DNA from: Gemmatimonadota bacterium
GTDB taxonomy: Bacteria; Latescibacterota; UBA2968
Direction: 5' to 3'
Length of the DNA stretch: 64,000 nt
NCBI GenBank assembly: GCA_002714465.1
Contig: PAXL01000056.1
Coordinates: forward strand, 50,323 to 114,322
In this document: positions 34,409 through 43,411 of the stretch, in pieces
Position numbering within the stretch: position 1 is the stretch's first letter
Layout of the letters: each line of letters begins with the position of its first letter
Notes under the pieces: model-generated
What the model saw: the letters and a program-made list of their open reading frames with translations, nothing else
Told to the model about the DNA's origin: nothing
Database searches by the model: none
Translations under genes and position numbers: made by a program

Positions 34409-34938
34409 CAGCCGCCCACCTGAGTCCGGTCCACCACGTCCTCTACGATCATCCTGATCGCGTCGTTCAGCCCGTCAGTCCGTGCAGTCTGCCGATCACG
34501 AATGGCGTCGAATATCCCGAAGCCTCTGAGGCGGTCCTCTTCCCAAAGCGTCCGTTTGTCCTCGCTGTCATAGCAGGACACACCGACCAGCACGGTTATC
34601 CGGAACTGCTCCGCGATCTCCTGATAGGTGAAAGGCTCTTCGCGCACCTCCAGAATCTCGCCGCGTAGCACCAGCCGAGCGCGATCCTCCTCCAGCACGC
34701 GGACGGCACCGTTCGTAACGAAGCCCTGGATTAGGCTATCCGTAAGCGCCTGGTGCAGACCTGACTCGAGACTTCGGTTGTTGAACATCGGGACTGCCAC
34801 CGAAGCGGCGCCGCCGCGACCGCTGGCCGAGGTCGAATAGTGGGCACACGAGAGGAGGAGGAAAGCGCATAGCGCATAGCGCGCAGCGCGGAAAGAGGCC
34901 ACTACGGACGTGAGTTGCGCTTCGCGCTCACGACGCAC
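34405..34938 (-). CDS. lptE: LptE/RlpB-like LPS-assembly lipoprotein
   Basis: The 177-residue product has a lipoprotein signal: a hydrophobic stretch ending LLLSC with the Cys at about residue 30. After it come YSTSASGRGGAASVAVPMFNN and RSLESGLHQALTDSLIQGF, then RARLVLRGEILEVREEPFTY, the arrangement of LptE proteins that plug the LptD outer-membrane translocon. This implies a lipopolysaccharide-bearing outer membrane. Its start overlaps the DUF1844 gene by 11 bases. No lptD is in view. Confidence 0.7.
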   Translation of the reverse strand: MRREREAQLTSVVASFRAARYALCAFLLLSCAHYSTSASGRGGAASVAVPMFNNRSLESGLHQALTDSLIQGFVTNGAVRVLEEDRARLVLRGEILEVREEPFTYQEIAEQFRITVLVGVSCYDSEDKRTLWEEDRLRGFGIFDAIRDRQTARTDGLNDAIRMIVEDVVDRTQVGGW

Positions 34939-35320
34939 TGTCTTCGCCTTCCGTTGTCTCGCTTTCTGTCGTCTCTTCTGTGTCGGCAGGGGCTTTAGGT
35001 TCTGCGTTCTCTGCCGATTCGCTCGATTCCTCTGGTGAATCAGCCTTCTTCATTTCATCCACATAGTTCATGCGAAGGTCGAAAAGCGATTGCTGAAGAA
35101 GCTTCTCCTCGTTGTCGGTCAGGTTGCCCTTGGTTTTCGCTTCCAGCATGGACAGGAGGTCGATGAAGTTCTTCGCCTGTCCCAGATCGCGCTCGACTTT
35201 CTGCGTCATAGGATTCATAACCTTGCCGAGCTGCTGCATCGCCATTCCCTGGAACATCATTACCAGCTGCATGAAAAGCAGTTCGGTCTGCTGTTCGTTC
35301 GACAGTGTTTCTTCTGCCAT
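34928..35320 (-). CDS. DUF1844 family protein
   Basis: The 130-residue product carries the DUF1844 core: ELLFMQLVMMFQGMAMQQLG near 14-33 and NPMTQKVERDLGQAKNFIDL, then LLSMLEAKTKGNLTDNEEKL. An acidic, Glu/Ser/Thr-rich tail (residues 95-130) follows. Function of the family is unknown; it is widespread in Gram-negative and FCB-group bacteria. It heads an operon with the LptE-like lipoprotein. Confidence 0.88.
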   Translation of the reverse strand: MAEETLSNEQQTELLFMQLVMMFQGMAMQQLGKVMNPMTQKVERDLGQAKNFIDLLSMLEAKTKGNLTDNEEKLLQQSLFDLRMNYVDEMKKADSPEESSESAENAEPKAPADTEETTESETTEGEDSAS

Positions 35321-35422
35321 TTTACCTCCTGTACATCGGTGCGCTTAAAGGACTTATATTTAGGTAATTCGCGGCCCGTCCGCCGTCCTGCATGGTCACC
35401 TACGCTCACCGCCGGCCTACTG

Positions 35423-37507
35423 ATGGTCTCGAACACCTACCGTACGGCAAAAGTATACCTCACCAAAATCGGTGTCAAGACGACGACCCTTATCGGGCTC
35501 CTCTCAGGCGTGCTTGTCGCTGAGGAAGTCACAATTTACCGTGATGGATGGGGTGTACCACATATCCACGGCGACACGGATCGGGCAGTTGCATACGGTT
35601 ATGGCTACGCCCAGACCCAGGATCGCCTCGACGCTGTCTTGCGCAACTACGCCCAGGCGTCTGGTCGGCTCGCGTTGATCGACGGGCCAGACGCCGTCAC
35701 GAGCGACTTTCAACAGCGGCTTTGGCGACACGCCGAGATCGCGCAGAAGACATACGCGCAGACACCGGAAGACACGCGTCAATGGGTTGCGGCCTTCACG
35801 GCCGGTGTACGGGCCGCACTAACAGAAATCAGGAGAGATCCTTTACAAATCGGCGAAACAGACGCCCTTACACTCGCACGCTTTCTATTCTGGCGTGCGG
35901 CAGTCGATCAGCTGGACGCGGAATACAGACAATCGGGTTCTCCGCGCAGGGATAACGGCATTCTCTGGGCTGTCGGCCCCGAAAGATCGATCGATGATGC
36001 GGCTGTTCTGGTCGCCGATCCAACCGAGTCCTGGGCACCCGGACGTCGCTGGTATGAGGCACACCTGCACGGGGACACTCTCCACGCCTGGGGATTCACA
36101 TACCCCGGACTGCCTTTCCCTGTGTACGGTCACAACCGCCGGGCAGGCTGGGGATGGATCGGCGGAGGCGCCGACGTGGGGGACGTCTACAAGCTTCGTT
36201 TCCTAAAAGATGGCTCGAACCAGTATCTTTGGGCCGGAACGACACGCGCAGCGACGACGGACACATTCCATATTGGCGTCAAGGGCGCGAAGACCCATAT
36301 CCTGACCGGTCAGCGGTCTCACCTTGGTCCCCTTATCCACAGGACAGGGCGGCTGGGCTACTCCTACCGTATCCTCGACCAGACCGAACAGGGTCCGCTC
36401 GCGCAACTGCACGCGATGCTCGGCGCCAAGAGCTTCCGTTCGTTCTATGACGCGATCAAGCCTTCGCAAATCGGATCGAGTACTCTCCTGTTCGGAGACA
36501 CGACCGGCACACTCTTCTACATACGGTCAGGTCAGATACCGATCCGAACGGAGTTCGTCAACTGGGACCGTCCGATCTTCGATCAAAACGCGGACTGGCT
36601 AGGTCGTCACATCCAGGAAGACCTGATTCAGCTCGTCGACCCGCACGCAGGATGGGTTGCCGACGCAGGAACACCCCCTGATCTCGTCTCTCCATATTCA
36701 CCACTAATTCCCGACCGTCATCCCGGCTACCTCTACTACGATAATCCCGGGCGTCAGAGCATTTTGTCCCGTCGTTTGCATCGGCTAATCCGTTCGAACA
36801 GCCGTCTTACTGTCAACGAGACTTTCAAGATCGTCTTGGATTCGTATGTAATCGGGAGTGAAGCGTGGATTCGAGCCCTGAGACTCGCCGATTCCACGTT
36901 GAATGCAGGTTGGACCGATCAGGAGAAAACAGCGTTCGACATTCTCATGTCTTGGGATGGGCGAGCCGAGCCCGATCGCTACGGACCGGCGCTCTATGCG
37001 GCTTGGCGTGCGGCTTGCGGCGAATCCGATATTGACACACGCAACATCGAAACCTTCAGTGATCTCCTGCCTGAAACGCGTAAAGCGCTGGTCCGGGCGC
37101 TCAGAAAGGCGGTCAAATCTCACGTAGAACGCTACGGCCACCTGCATGTGCGTTGGAAGGAGATCCACAGGACGAGGCGGGGTGGTCAGTCGTGGGGCCA
37201 GCCCGGCATCGCCTCCCCCGCAGCAAAGAGCATCCGCCGAATCTGGGCCAGAACCGACAGGGTCGTCCACTATGCGACCGGAGGCCAATCCGCTCCGACG
37301 GTCATCGTCTTCGACCCGAAGGGAATCCGATCTTTTTCAGCCGTGCCCTACGGTCAGTCCGACGTGGCCAACTCTCCGCACAGCTGGGATCAGGCCGACG
37401 TCCTGTTCACCCAGAATCGCCTCAAACCCACCCGCTTCGACTCTCCCCCGGATGACCTAAAAAAGAAAGAGGTCCTCCGGCTACCGGAAGAGCTCTTAAA
37501 GAACTGA
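35423..37507 (+). CDS. Penicillin-acylase (Ntn-hydrolase) family protein with altered nucleophile site
   Basis: The 694-residue product starts with a signal-like segment (KIGVKTTTLIGLLSGVLVAE) and then EVTIYRDGWGVPHIHGDTDR and GYGYAQTQDRL, the family's alpha-chain opening. The region RWYEAHLHGDTLHAWGFTYP, GLPFPVYGHNRRAGWGWIGG and GADVGDVYKLRF is the beta-chain core. In active enzymes the beta chain begins with Ser in GSNxW(A/V)VG, exposed by self-cleavage; here the aligned text is RDNGILWAVG, with Gly at the Ser position. The protein may be inactive or use a shifted site. ATG 35423 is chosen by fit; no ribosome-binding site is visible. Substrates of active relatives include penicillins and acyl-homoserine lactones. 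Confidence 0.8.
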   Translation: MVSNTYRTAKVYLTKIGVKTTTLIGLLSGVLVAEEVTIYRDGWGVPHIHGDTDRAVAYGYGYAQTQDRLDAVLRNYAQASGRLALIDGPDAVTSDFQQRLWRHAEIAQKTYAQTPEDTRQWVAAFTAGVRAALTEIRRDPLQIGETDALTLARFLFWRAAVDQLDAEYRQSGSPRRDNGILWAVGPERSIDDAAVLVADPTESWAPGRRWYEAHLHGDTLHAWGFTYPGLPFPVYGHNRRAGWGWIGGGADVGDVYKLRFLKDGSNQYLWAGTTRAATTDTFHIGVKGAKTHILTGQRSHLGPLIHRTGRLGYSYRILDQTEQGPLAQLHAMLGAKSFRSFYDAIKPSQIGSSTLLFGDTTGTLFYIRSGQIPIRTEFVNWDRPIFDQNADWLGRHIQEDLIQLVDPHAGWVADAGTPPDLVSPYSPLIPDRHPGYLYYDNPGRQSILSRRLHRLIRSNSRLTVNETFKIVLDSYVIGSEAWIRALRLADSTLNAGWTDQEKTAFDILMSWDGRAEPDRYGPALYAAWRAACGESDIDTRNIETFSDLLPETRKALVRALRKAVKSHVERYGHLHVRWKEIHRTRRGGQSWGQPGIASPAAKSIRRIWARTDRVVHYATGGQSAPTVIVFDPKGIRSFSAVPYGQSDVANSPHSWDQADVLFTQNRLKPTRFDSPPDDLKKKEVLRLPEELLKN

Positions 37508-37640
37508 ATGTTCTCGTGCTTAGGACTATCTTTGCATGACCTCAGGGTGACACCGCAGGCTCCTATCTGAAGCCCCCTTCCGACGCTCCACCAGCTTCAC
37601 CCTCTGCATCCTCCGCGGTTCATCGCCTTTGACCCTCGCC

Positions 37641-38987
37641 TCAGAACGTCTGAGCCCGCCACATCGGGTTGTTCAGCTCTCCCGGATACGTCGAGTGAAC
37701 CAGCTCATAGTGACCCAGCGCGTTTCGGTCTTGGAACACGAATTCATACCTCCCGTAATACCAGATCTCGAAAGGCTTTGTCCCAGTTCCTGATACATCA
37801 CGCTCGATATCATCAGGTGGACCATACTGGACATAGACCCGGCCCATTGGGGTGTCGGACCCGAGCTGGCCTGCCCGTCCAGAGAAGTAATCATCGCAAT
37901 GCCGCATCCGGCGAATGTGTTCTATGAGACGCTCGTTGATATCCGTTCCCGGAGTAGGGTCGACCTTCTTCCAGAATTGTCTGAGGAAACGCATCTGGCC
38001 CTGATCGTCACCGGTAAGCTTCTCGTAGACCTTCAGATCCTCTTTACTGGCCAGAGTTGATATTGATCGGTAGTAACGCAACTGACGCAGTTGATCCTCC
38101 GAAAGCTCTTCTTCCCCAGGCGATGACTGGCCGGATGCGAGCAAGACCGACCGGCGCTGACGAACGTGTTGTCGGCTCCCCGTGTCGAACGCTTCGATCT
38201 CCAGGAAGTAGCGACCGGGATCGAGTCCTTCAGTTTCCGCTGTGATGGTCTTGACTGCACTGACTCCCGGCTTCTGAATCCTGCTCGCAGGGAAAGACTT
38301 TACCTTCACGCCTCCGCTGTCTGTCAGACTGTAGCCCAGCACAAACGTTTTGGACCTTTCGTCTTCGCCCTTCGACAGGTTGTAAAGCTCCACATACGCA
38401 CTTAGAGGTTGCCCGAGGAGGTGTCGGCGGGTCGTATTCGGCACGACGTCCAACCCGGACTTCGTGAACTTAGATTCCTTGTCAGCCTTACTCAAGCTTG
38501 AGGCGAGAATCAGATCGCTGGCTGCAAATCGATCGCTCCCAAGGTCCGGGATCTCGACAGGGAGCCGCAACGCTCCAGACCTGTCACCGAACATATCCTC
38601 TACAGAAATCAGCGCGTCGTATCGACCCGGTGCGACTTGGATACCCGTCACATCGCGATACGGGACACCACCCTCTTCCAGCTTGGACAAATCCGCGACG
38701 GACAGGCGTCTTGTCCACGAACTCTCCCCAACCGTCGTGCCCATTGAATCGGTCAACTCGACCGAGAGATCCATCTCGCTAACGAACTGCCCGCCTTCAG
38801 GCACATACTGGAGCTGAGATGCTTCCAAAAGCACGTAGAACTCGACTAGTGTCGTGACGCCCGATCCCTTGAAAGCTGCCTGATCGACAAAGAAACGAAG
38901 GTCTCCTCCGCTCTTTCCGGGCCACTCGTCTGCGTGTGCGGCCCCCAGAAGACAGAATACGGCGACCATCTCCATCCACCTGATCAT
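37641..38987 (-). CDS. Secreted GWxTD-domain protein
   Basis: The 448-residue protein has a signal peptide (MIRWMEMVAVFCLLGAAHAD) and a long beta-rich middle with repeated PGRYDALISVEDM and PGRYFLEIEAFDT segments. The C-terminal 130 residues form the GWxTD-type domain: YYRSISTLASKEDLKVYEKL, RFLRQFWKKVDPTPGTDIN and MGRVYVQYGPPDDIERD, then FEIWYYGRYEFVFQDR. The eponymous Gly-Trp-x-Thr-Asp is changed to GSDTP here. The domain is common in Acidobacteria and the FCB group and its role is unknown. GGAGGGAAAG precedes the ATG at 38987. Confidence 0.8.
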   Translation of the reverse strand: MIRWMEMVAVFCLLGAAHADEWPGKSGGDLRFFVDQAAFKGSGVTTLVEFYVLLEASQLQYVPEGGQFVSEMDLSVELTDSMGTTVGESSWTRRLSVADLSKLEEGGVPYRDVTGIQVAPGRYDALISVEDMFGDRSGALRLPVEIPDLGSDRFAASDLILASSLSKADKESKFTKSGLDVVPNTTRRHLLGQPLSAYVELYNLSKGEDERSKTFVLGYSLTDSGGVKVKSFPASRIQKPGVSAVKTITAETEGLDPGRYFLEIEAFDTGSRQHVRQRRSVLLASGQSSPGEEELSEDQLRQLRYYRSISTLASKEDLKVYEKLTGDDQGQMRFLRQFWKKVDPTPGTDINERLIEHIRRMRHCDDYFSGRAGQLGSDTPMGRVYVQYGPPDDIERDVSGTGTKPFEIWYYGRYEFVFQDRNALGHYELVHSTYPGELNNPMWRAQTF

Positions 38988-39060
38988 CTTTCCCTCCGCT
39001 AATTCTCTAGCTTTATAAATCGCACAAAAGTATCTCCGACAGGCCGGGTCGGTCCAACGG

Positions 39061-39669
39061 CTACGCCATTACTGAGTCTAGACGACCAAGCACCTCAGAA
39101 GAGTCCACATATCCTTTCGTTAGCCAAGTCAGTTCGTCCGCAAGGGAACGTGCAATCAGACTCGGAAACTGGTTGGCGTTGATCGACCGCCGAATGTTGA
39201 AACCATCCAGCAATGCCCCCTCGACTGATTCCGACGCGATATCCGACGCGAAGCACTCCCTGTTCAGCCCGATCTCTCCGGCAATTTTCACAAGAGTTGA
39301 CGCATCGGATGGGTTGCGGGCTTCCTGGTAGTATGCCCGCTGGATGGCTTCGAACATCGCCCGAGTCCGACCCTGCAGACCGGCCGCGATCACTGCCCTG
39401 CAAGCCGGATACGTAGACCGGCGCGGCTCGCACGCCTCCCAAAAGTCCCAATTGAAGTTCGCACCAGTTGTCTCGGTCACGAGATTCCATTGTCCTTGAA
39501 TATAGTGCCGGGTCTCCTCGGACATTGGCTCATCTGAATCTCTGGCAAGTCCCCCCATGACATACTGGACCGGTATATCCCCGGCAACGTTTAGAACCTT
39601 TTCGAGAACGGGTTGAAAACCCCAGCACCACGAGCACATCGGGTCGGCTACGTAGATCAGTTCGGTCAT
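39061..39669 (-). CDS. DsbA-family (FrnE-like) thioredoxin-fold protein
   Basis: The 202-residue protein opens ELIYVADPMCSWCWGFQPVL, with a CxxC (CSWC) redox motif at the N-terminus of the first helix, then an inserted helical domain and VMGGLARDSDEPM. This is the DsbA-like/FrnE subfamily of cytoplasmic thiol oxidoreductases; no signal peptide is present. It probably shuffles or reduces disulfides; the partner is unknown. The gene stands alone. Confidence 0.85.
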   Translation of the reverse strand: MTELIYVADPMCSWCWGFQPVLEKVLNVAGDIPVQYVMGGLARDSDEPMSEETRHYIQGQWNLVTETTGANFNWDFWEACEPRRSTYPACRAVIAAGLQGRTRAMFEAIQRAYYQEARNPSDASTLVKIAGEIGLNRECFASDIASESVEGALLDGFNIRRSINANQFPSLIARSLADELTWLTKGYVDSSEVLGRLDSVMA

Positions 39670-40043
39670 ACGAGCAAGCTACGCGGAAGCCCACTGGACT
39701 ACAACCGATATCCTGACTCGCATTTATAAATGACAGTCGTCAAAGAGAAGTTTGATGCCTTCAACAGAAGGGTTCAGGAAGAACCAGAGTTCAGGGCCAA
39801 GATGGCCTAAACCAGTTTGGTGCTAGGAACCTGTCTAGACACTCTCTGCATCACTAGGCGCCACGTTTTCACAAAGCAGAAAAGCCAGCCGACTTAATGC
39901 CGGATGGCTTGGGGTGACTCAATTCCCTTTATAGTGCGCACTCTCGAGGAAGTAGCTCGACTCTCCACAACTTCCCACACCCTCCCCTCGGCGTCCGCCT
40001 CGTCCTGCCGTAGCTTTGGTGAAGACGACCGTGGTTGGTTCGT
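39670..40043. other. Gap holding the fliG terminator
   Basis: Apart from the terminator at 39882-39910 no gene is supported. A 26-codon plus-strand ORF (39730-39810) encodes MTVVKEKFDAFNRRVQEEPE followed by FRAKMA, but has no ribosome-binding site. Confidence 0.3.
39882..39910 (-). terminator. Intrinsic terminator of fliG
   Basis: AAGCCA(G)CCG (39882-39891) pairs with CCGGATGGCTT (39900-39910). On the minus strand it is followed by TTTTC. It is about 130 bases past the fliG stop. Confidence 0.65.
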
Positions 40044-41069
40044 CTACACGAACTGTTCGTGCACATCGCCTCGCACGATCGTGATTTGTCCGGCCTCTTC
40101 GAGCCGTCTGACGGTCTGGACGACGCGGAGCTGGACCTCTTCCACATCGCTGAGTCGGATCGGACCGGAGAAATCCATCTCCTCCCGCATCATCTCACCC
40201 ACACGTTCAGAGACATTCGAGAAGATCTTTTTCTGCATTTCAGGTCCCGACGCACGCAGTGCCACGGCCAGATCTTTGGCGTCAACCTCACGAAGGATCA
40301 ACTGAACCTCCCGGTCGGTCAGGATCGCGATATCGTCGAAGGTGAACATCTGGTTGCGTACACCCTCGGCCAGTTCGGGATCCGCAGCGTCGAGCCTTTC
40401 AAGCACGGCTTTCTCCGTCGATCGGCCTGTGCGGTTCAAAATCTCGGCTACGGCCTTCGGACCTCCGATCTCTGTCACCTGCCCGGACAAAATCGTCTCG
40501 AGTTCGCTGGCCAGACTGGCTTCGAGCTCGCGCAGCACGTGAGGTGAAATGTTGTCCATCGCCGCGATGCGCACGGCCACGTCGGACTGCTGCTCCTCGC
40601 TCAGTCCATTCAGCACGTCGGCCGCCTGATGCGAATCCAGCTGTGACAAGATCAGGGCGATCGTCTGAGGATGCTCTTTGCAGATAAGCGGAATAATTTG
40701 ATTGGGGTCGACGTTCTTAAGCATGTAGAACCCACTCGCCTGTGTCGAATTGACGCGATCGAGAAGCTGTCCTGCCCGACGCGGACCAATCGCTCGTTCC
40801 AGGGCACCTCTTGCGAAGTCTATCCCGCCTTGGGAGGCATAATTGCCCGCCAGCAGGACCTGCTCGAACTCCTCGAGGACGTGGTCTTCCTGCTCCGCCG
40901 TGACAACCTCAAGCTCGCTGATCGACTGAGCAATCTCCTCGATCTCGTAGTCGTTCATATACTTCATCACTTCGGCCGTCGTCTCCTGGCCGAGGGCGAT
41001 CATAAGGATCGCAACCCTGGCCCGAGCACTCAACTCCTCGGTGATATCCTCTTCGGGCTCTTCGCTCAC
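40044..41069 (-). CDS. fliG: Flagellar motor switch protein FliG
   Basis: FliG sits on the MS ring and converts stator motion to rotor torque. All three domains are present: N-terminal ARARVAILMIALGQ, middle EHPQTIALILSQL (EHPQT at 132-136), and C-terminal torque domain MFTFDDIAILTDREVQLILR with the charged DREVQ and DAKDLAVALR residues. The start is taken as GTG 41069 because AGGAG lies seven bases upstream; the ATG at 41093 would place the sigma-28-type -10 box five bases from the start codon. The 341-residue length is normal. It is unusual in standing alone, away from fliF and fliH. Confidence 0.95.
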   Translation of the reverse strand: MSEEPEEDITEELSARARVAILMIALGQETTAEVMKYMNDYEIEEIAQSISELEVVTAEQEDHVLEEFEQVLLAGNYASQGGIDFARGALERAIGPRRAGQLLDRVNSTQASGFYMLKNVDPNQIIPLICKEHPQTIALILSQLDSHQAADVLNGLSEEQQSDVAVRIAAMDNISPHVLRELEASLASELETILSGQVTEIGGPKAVAEILNRTGRSTEKAVLERLDAADPELAEGVRNQMFTFDDIAILTDREVQLILREVDAKDLAVALRASGPEMQKKIFSNVSERVGEMMREEMDFSGPIRLSDVEEVQLRVVQTVRRLEEAGQITIVRGDVHEQFV

Positions 41070-41098
41070 GGTGCGGCTCCTAGATAATGACATCGGGG

Positions 41099-41125
41099 TT
41101 ATCGGAATCTTCGCAATATGGTCTA
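41099..41125 (-). promoter_or_regulatory. Sigma-28 promoter candidate of fliG
   Basis: TAGA (41122-41125) and TCCGATAA (41099-41106) on the minus strand with exactly 15 bases between. The -10 box matches 7 of 8, the -35 box 3 of 4. With the GTG start it gives a leader of about 20 bases containing the ribosome-binding site. Confidence 0.65.
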
Positions 41126-41389
41126 GATCTTAGTAATTATTAGCAATCGCTATGCCCGTATCTGGAGGTCGACACTTAGCACCTCAAATGAAGCATAAAA
41201 CGCTATTTTTATTTGGTTTACTTGCTGACAAGACGTGTCAATGGGGTGCTGATCCTGCTTTCCCGGCGGACAGGATTTCCGATCGGTGCGACATCCTTGC
41301 TCGGTTTCAGTTTTCGTCGTCGATCACCCACCCCTATCTTTTGGGCCAAATCTGCTTAAACGTTGTCAACCTCAAGAAGAGGTGTATGT
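41126..41389. other. No gene seen between fliG promoter and the cupin gene
   Basis: Mostly unremarkable sequence. The promoter of the plus-strand cupin should lie here, but no convincing -35/-10 pair was found. Confidence 0.3.
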
Positions 41390-41749
41390 ATGCCGTTTAT
41401 CAACTGGGATGAGGTTCCTGTCAACGAGGTCGCACCTGGCGTACGAATCCGGACGCCCTGTGGTGAGAAGATCATGCTTTCACTGCTCGAGATGGACGAG
41501 GACGCGATCGTGAACCGTCATCACCATCCGCACGAGCAGTCCGGCTTCCAGCTAGATGGACAGATGGAGCTCACCATAGGTGACGAGACACGCATCTGCA
41601 AACCTGGAGATGCCTTCATAATCCCTCCGAATACGCCCCACCGAGCAGTGGCCGTGAACGGACCGAGCCGCTCCCTTGACATCTTCAGCCCGATCCGAGA
41701 AGACTACGTCGAGCTTGCGAACCGATATATCCCTGATAAGGAGTACTGA
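41390..41749 (+). CDS. Single-domain cupin protein
   Basis: The 119-residue protein has cupin motif 1 as NRHHHPHEQSGFQLDGQMEL near 47-66 and motif 2 as GDAFIIPPNTPHRAVAV near 83-99, with the usual His/Glu metal ligands. The end, DYVELANRYIPDKEY, resembles cupins linked to pectin or uronate degradation (KdgF-like), but that is inference. ATG 41390 has AAGAAGAGGTG upstream; the open frame before it is ignored. It is the only intact gene here on the plus strand. Confidence 0.8.
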   Translation: MPFINWDEVPVNEVAPGVRIRTPCGEKIMLSLLEMDEDAIVNRHHHPHEQSGFQLDGQMELTIGDETRICKPGDAFIIPPNTPHRAVAVNGPSRSLDIFSPIREDYVELANRYIPDKEY

Positions 41750-41897
41750 CTCCCAATCGGCTCTGGCGCTCTGAGCTCTTGCGCTTTTCAATGACAACAT
41801 CAAGGCTGCTGATTATCACAGCCGTCATGATCGTCCTTGCGCTTGACAGATCGACAGGCCGATCGATGGATGGCTAGCGAATCTTGCTGCGCTCTGC

Positions 41898-42104
41898 ACT
41901 ACCAAACCCTTCGGATAGAAGGGGATCTGATCCAGAATCATCGCAGAGGCCGCAAGCTTTGCGCGTAAACTCGGTCACACACACTTGGGACTCTCGGTTG
42001 ATCCGGACGCAAATAAGCGTGCGTTCGAGCTGAATCTGAGGAGAGACTTCCGGGATATCGAGGGGGGGGCGAAATAGGACACCAGCGGGTTCTATTTGGG
42101 CTAA
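41898..42104 (+). pseudogene. C-terminal remnant of a GNAT acetyltransferase
   Basis: In one frame the DNA reads PFG-stop-KGI-stop-SRIIAEAASFARKLG, then HTHLGLSVDPDANKRAFELN and LRRDFRDIEGGAK, then a stop; DTSGFYLG follows in another frame. This is the acetyl-CoA-binding loop (Q/RxxGxGxxL) and the LxVxxxNxRAxxLYxxxGF block of GNAT enzymes. Two nonsense codons, a frameshift and no N-terminal half make it a relic. Confidence 0.7.
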
Positions 42105-42157
42105 AGCGGGACCAGTATTCCCTACACTGAGTTCAGAATTTGCGTGGCCAACGAGAG

Positions 42158-43411
42158 TTAGAACACGAAGGGTGGCAGGTGATCGTCGCCGTGGAGCTGG
42201 CTTTCTCGCCGGATCTCTGTTCCCCGATTTCTGAGCTCGTCCACGCTTTGCACACCTACGAGGCGCATCGCCCGATCCAGATCTTCTTGGATGATTTCAA
42301 ACGCTCTCCGCAGACCCGTCGGCCCGCCGGCGCCGATACCGGCTGCCGTCACACGACCGATTCCGACGGCCTTGAGCCCGTAGGAAAGTGCAATCAGAAT
42401 GTCCGTGCCATTTCGGATCCCACCGTCCATCATGAAGTCCAGCTGCGTGTCCCCAACCAGCGGCATCTCCTGCGCGACCATATGGATGACGGGCGGTACA
42501 CGATCCTGCTGGCGACCACCGTGGTTTGACCAGATCACACCGGACGCACCCATCTCCTCCGCCATCCGGGCATCGTAGGCACAATGCACACCCTTCACGA
42601 TCAGCGGTCTGCTTCCCCAAGCCTCCTTGATCCACTTCAGATCGTCCCATGTCACGGCTGATGCAGCCAGCTGTGTTCCGATATCGGTGTAGGGCATCGG
42701 CTTGCCCTCATCGTCGATGATGTTCACGAACTCCATCAGTCCGCCATCTCGGTAGTAATCCAACAGCCAGGGTAAACGTCCGAGCATCTGCGGAGCCAGC
42801 GCCAGCTTCCTGAAGGCTTTTGCGATCGCTGCACCAAAGCTCAATCCACGGTAGGGACCCATCGACTGCATCGGCTTCATCTTGGCATGGAGGATTCGCA
42901 ACCCCGAGACACCAGTGTCCATTGTCAACACGAGCGCGGTAAATCCGGCGTTCTTCGCACGTTCGATCCCCCGCAACGCCGTGTCACGACCGCCGCAAAG
43001 GTAGAGCTGGAACCAACAGCTGCCCTTCGACGCGACCGCCACATCCTCAAGCGGCGTACCCGACAGAGTTGACTGGGCCATCACAGTCCCGAACTCTCCC
43101 GCCACTTGTGAGGCGACGGCATCCCCCATCGGATAGAGCGTTCGCAGGCTCCCGACAGGTGTGATGAACCAGGGAATTGCCAGATCGTGGCCGACCACCG
43201 ACGTAGTTGTGTCGATCGAATCGAACTTCAACGCCCCATATGCGGTGGTCACAGACTGCTGGAAGGCTCGGACGTTTCCCCGCAATGTTGTCTCGGAGTC
43301 GGCTCCCCCGCGGAAGTATTCCGATACGATCGGCGGGACTCGCCGCCGCATCATCTTCCACAGATCAGCCGTTGTCATGGCATCGGCGATGTCTCGGTCT
43401 AGTTTGCTCAT
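42158..43411 (-). CDS. FMN-dependent alpha-hydroxy-acid dehydrogenase/oxidase
   Basis: The 417-residue enzyme is of the lactate/glycolate/mandelate oxidase family. Seen are PVGSLRTLYPMGDAVASQVA, WFQLYLCGGRDTALRGIERA, TMDTGVSGLR, LIVKGVHCAYDARMAEEMGA, SNHGGRQQ with the catalytic His and substrate Arg, and FMMDGGIRNGTDILIAL with VGIGR for the FMN phosphate. It oxidises an L-2-hydroxy acid to the keto acid; electrons go to oxygen or the respiratory chain. It is divergent from the T-box leader and pheS. Confidence 0.92.
   Translation of the reverse strand: MSKLDRDIADAMTTADLWKMMRRRVPPIVSEYFRGGADSETTLRGNVRAFQQSVTTAYGALKFDSIDTTTSVVGHDLAIPWFITPVGSLRTLYPMGDAVASQVAGEFGTVMAQSTLSGTPLEDVAVASKGSCWFQLYLCGGRDTALRGIERAKNAGFTALVLTMDTGVSGLRILHAKMKPMQSMGPYRGLSFGAAIAKAFRKLALAPQMLGRLPWLLDYYRDGGLMEFVNIIDDEGKPMPYTDIGTQLAASAVTWDDLKWIKEAWGSRPLIVKGVHCAYDARMAEEMGASGVIWSNHGGRQQDRVPPVIHMVAQEMPLVGDTQLDFMMDGGIRNGTDILIALSYGLKAVGIGRVTAAGIGAGGPTGLRRAFEIIQEDLDRAMRLVGVQSVDELRNRGTEIRRESQLHGDDHLPPFVF

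Noticed and set aside
39730..39810. 26-codon ORF MTVVKEKFDAFNRRVQEEPE…
   Set aside because: Protein-like text but no ribosome-binding site, and too short to support.
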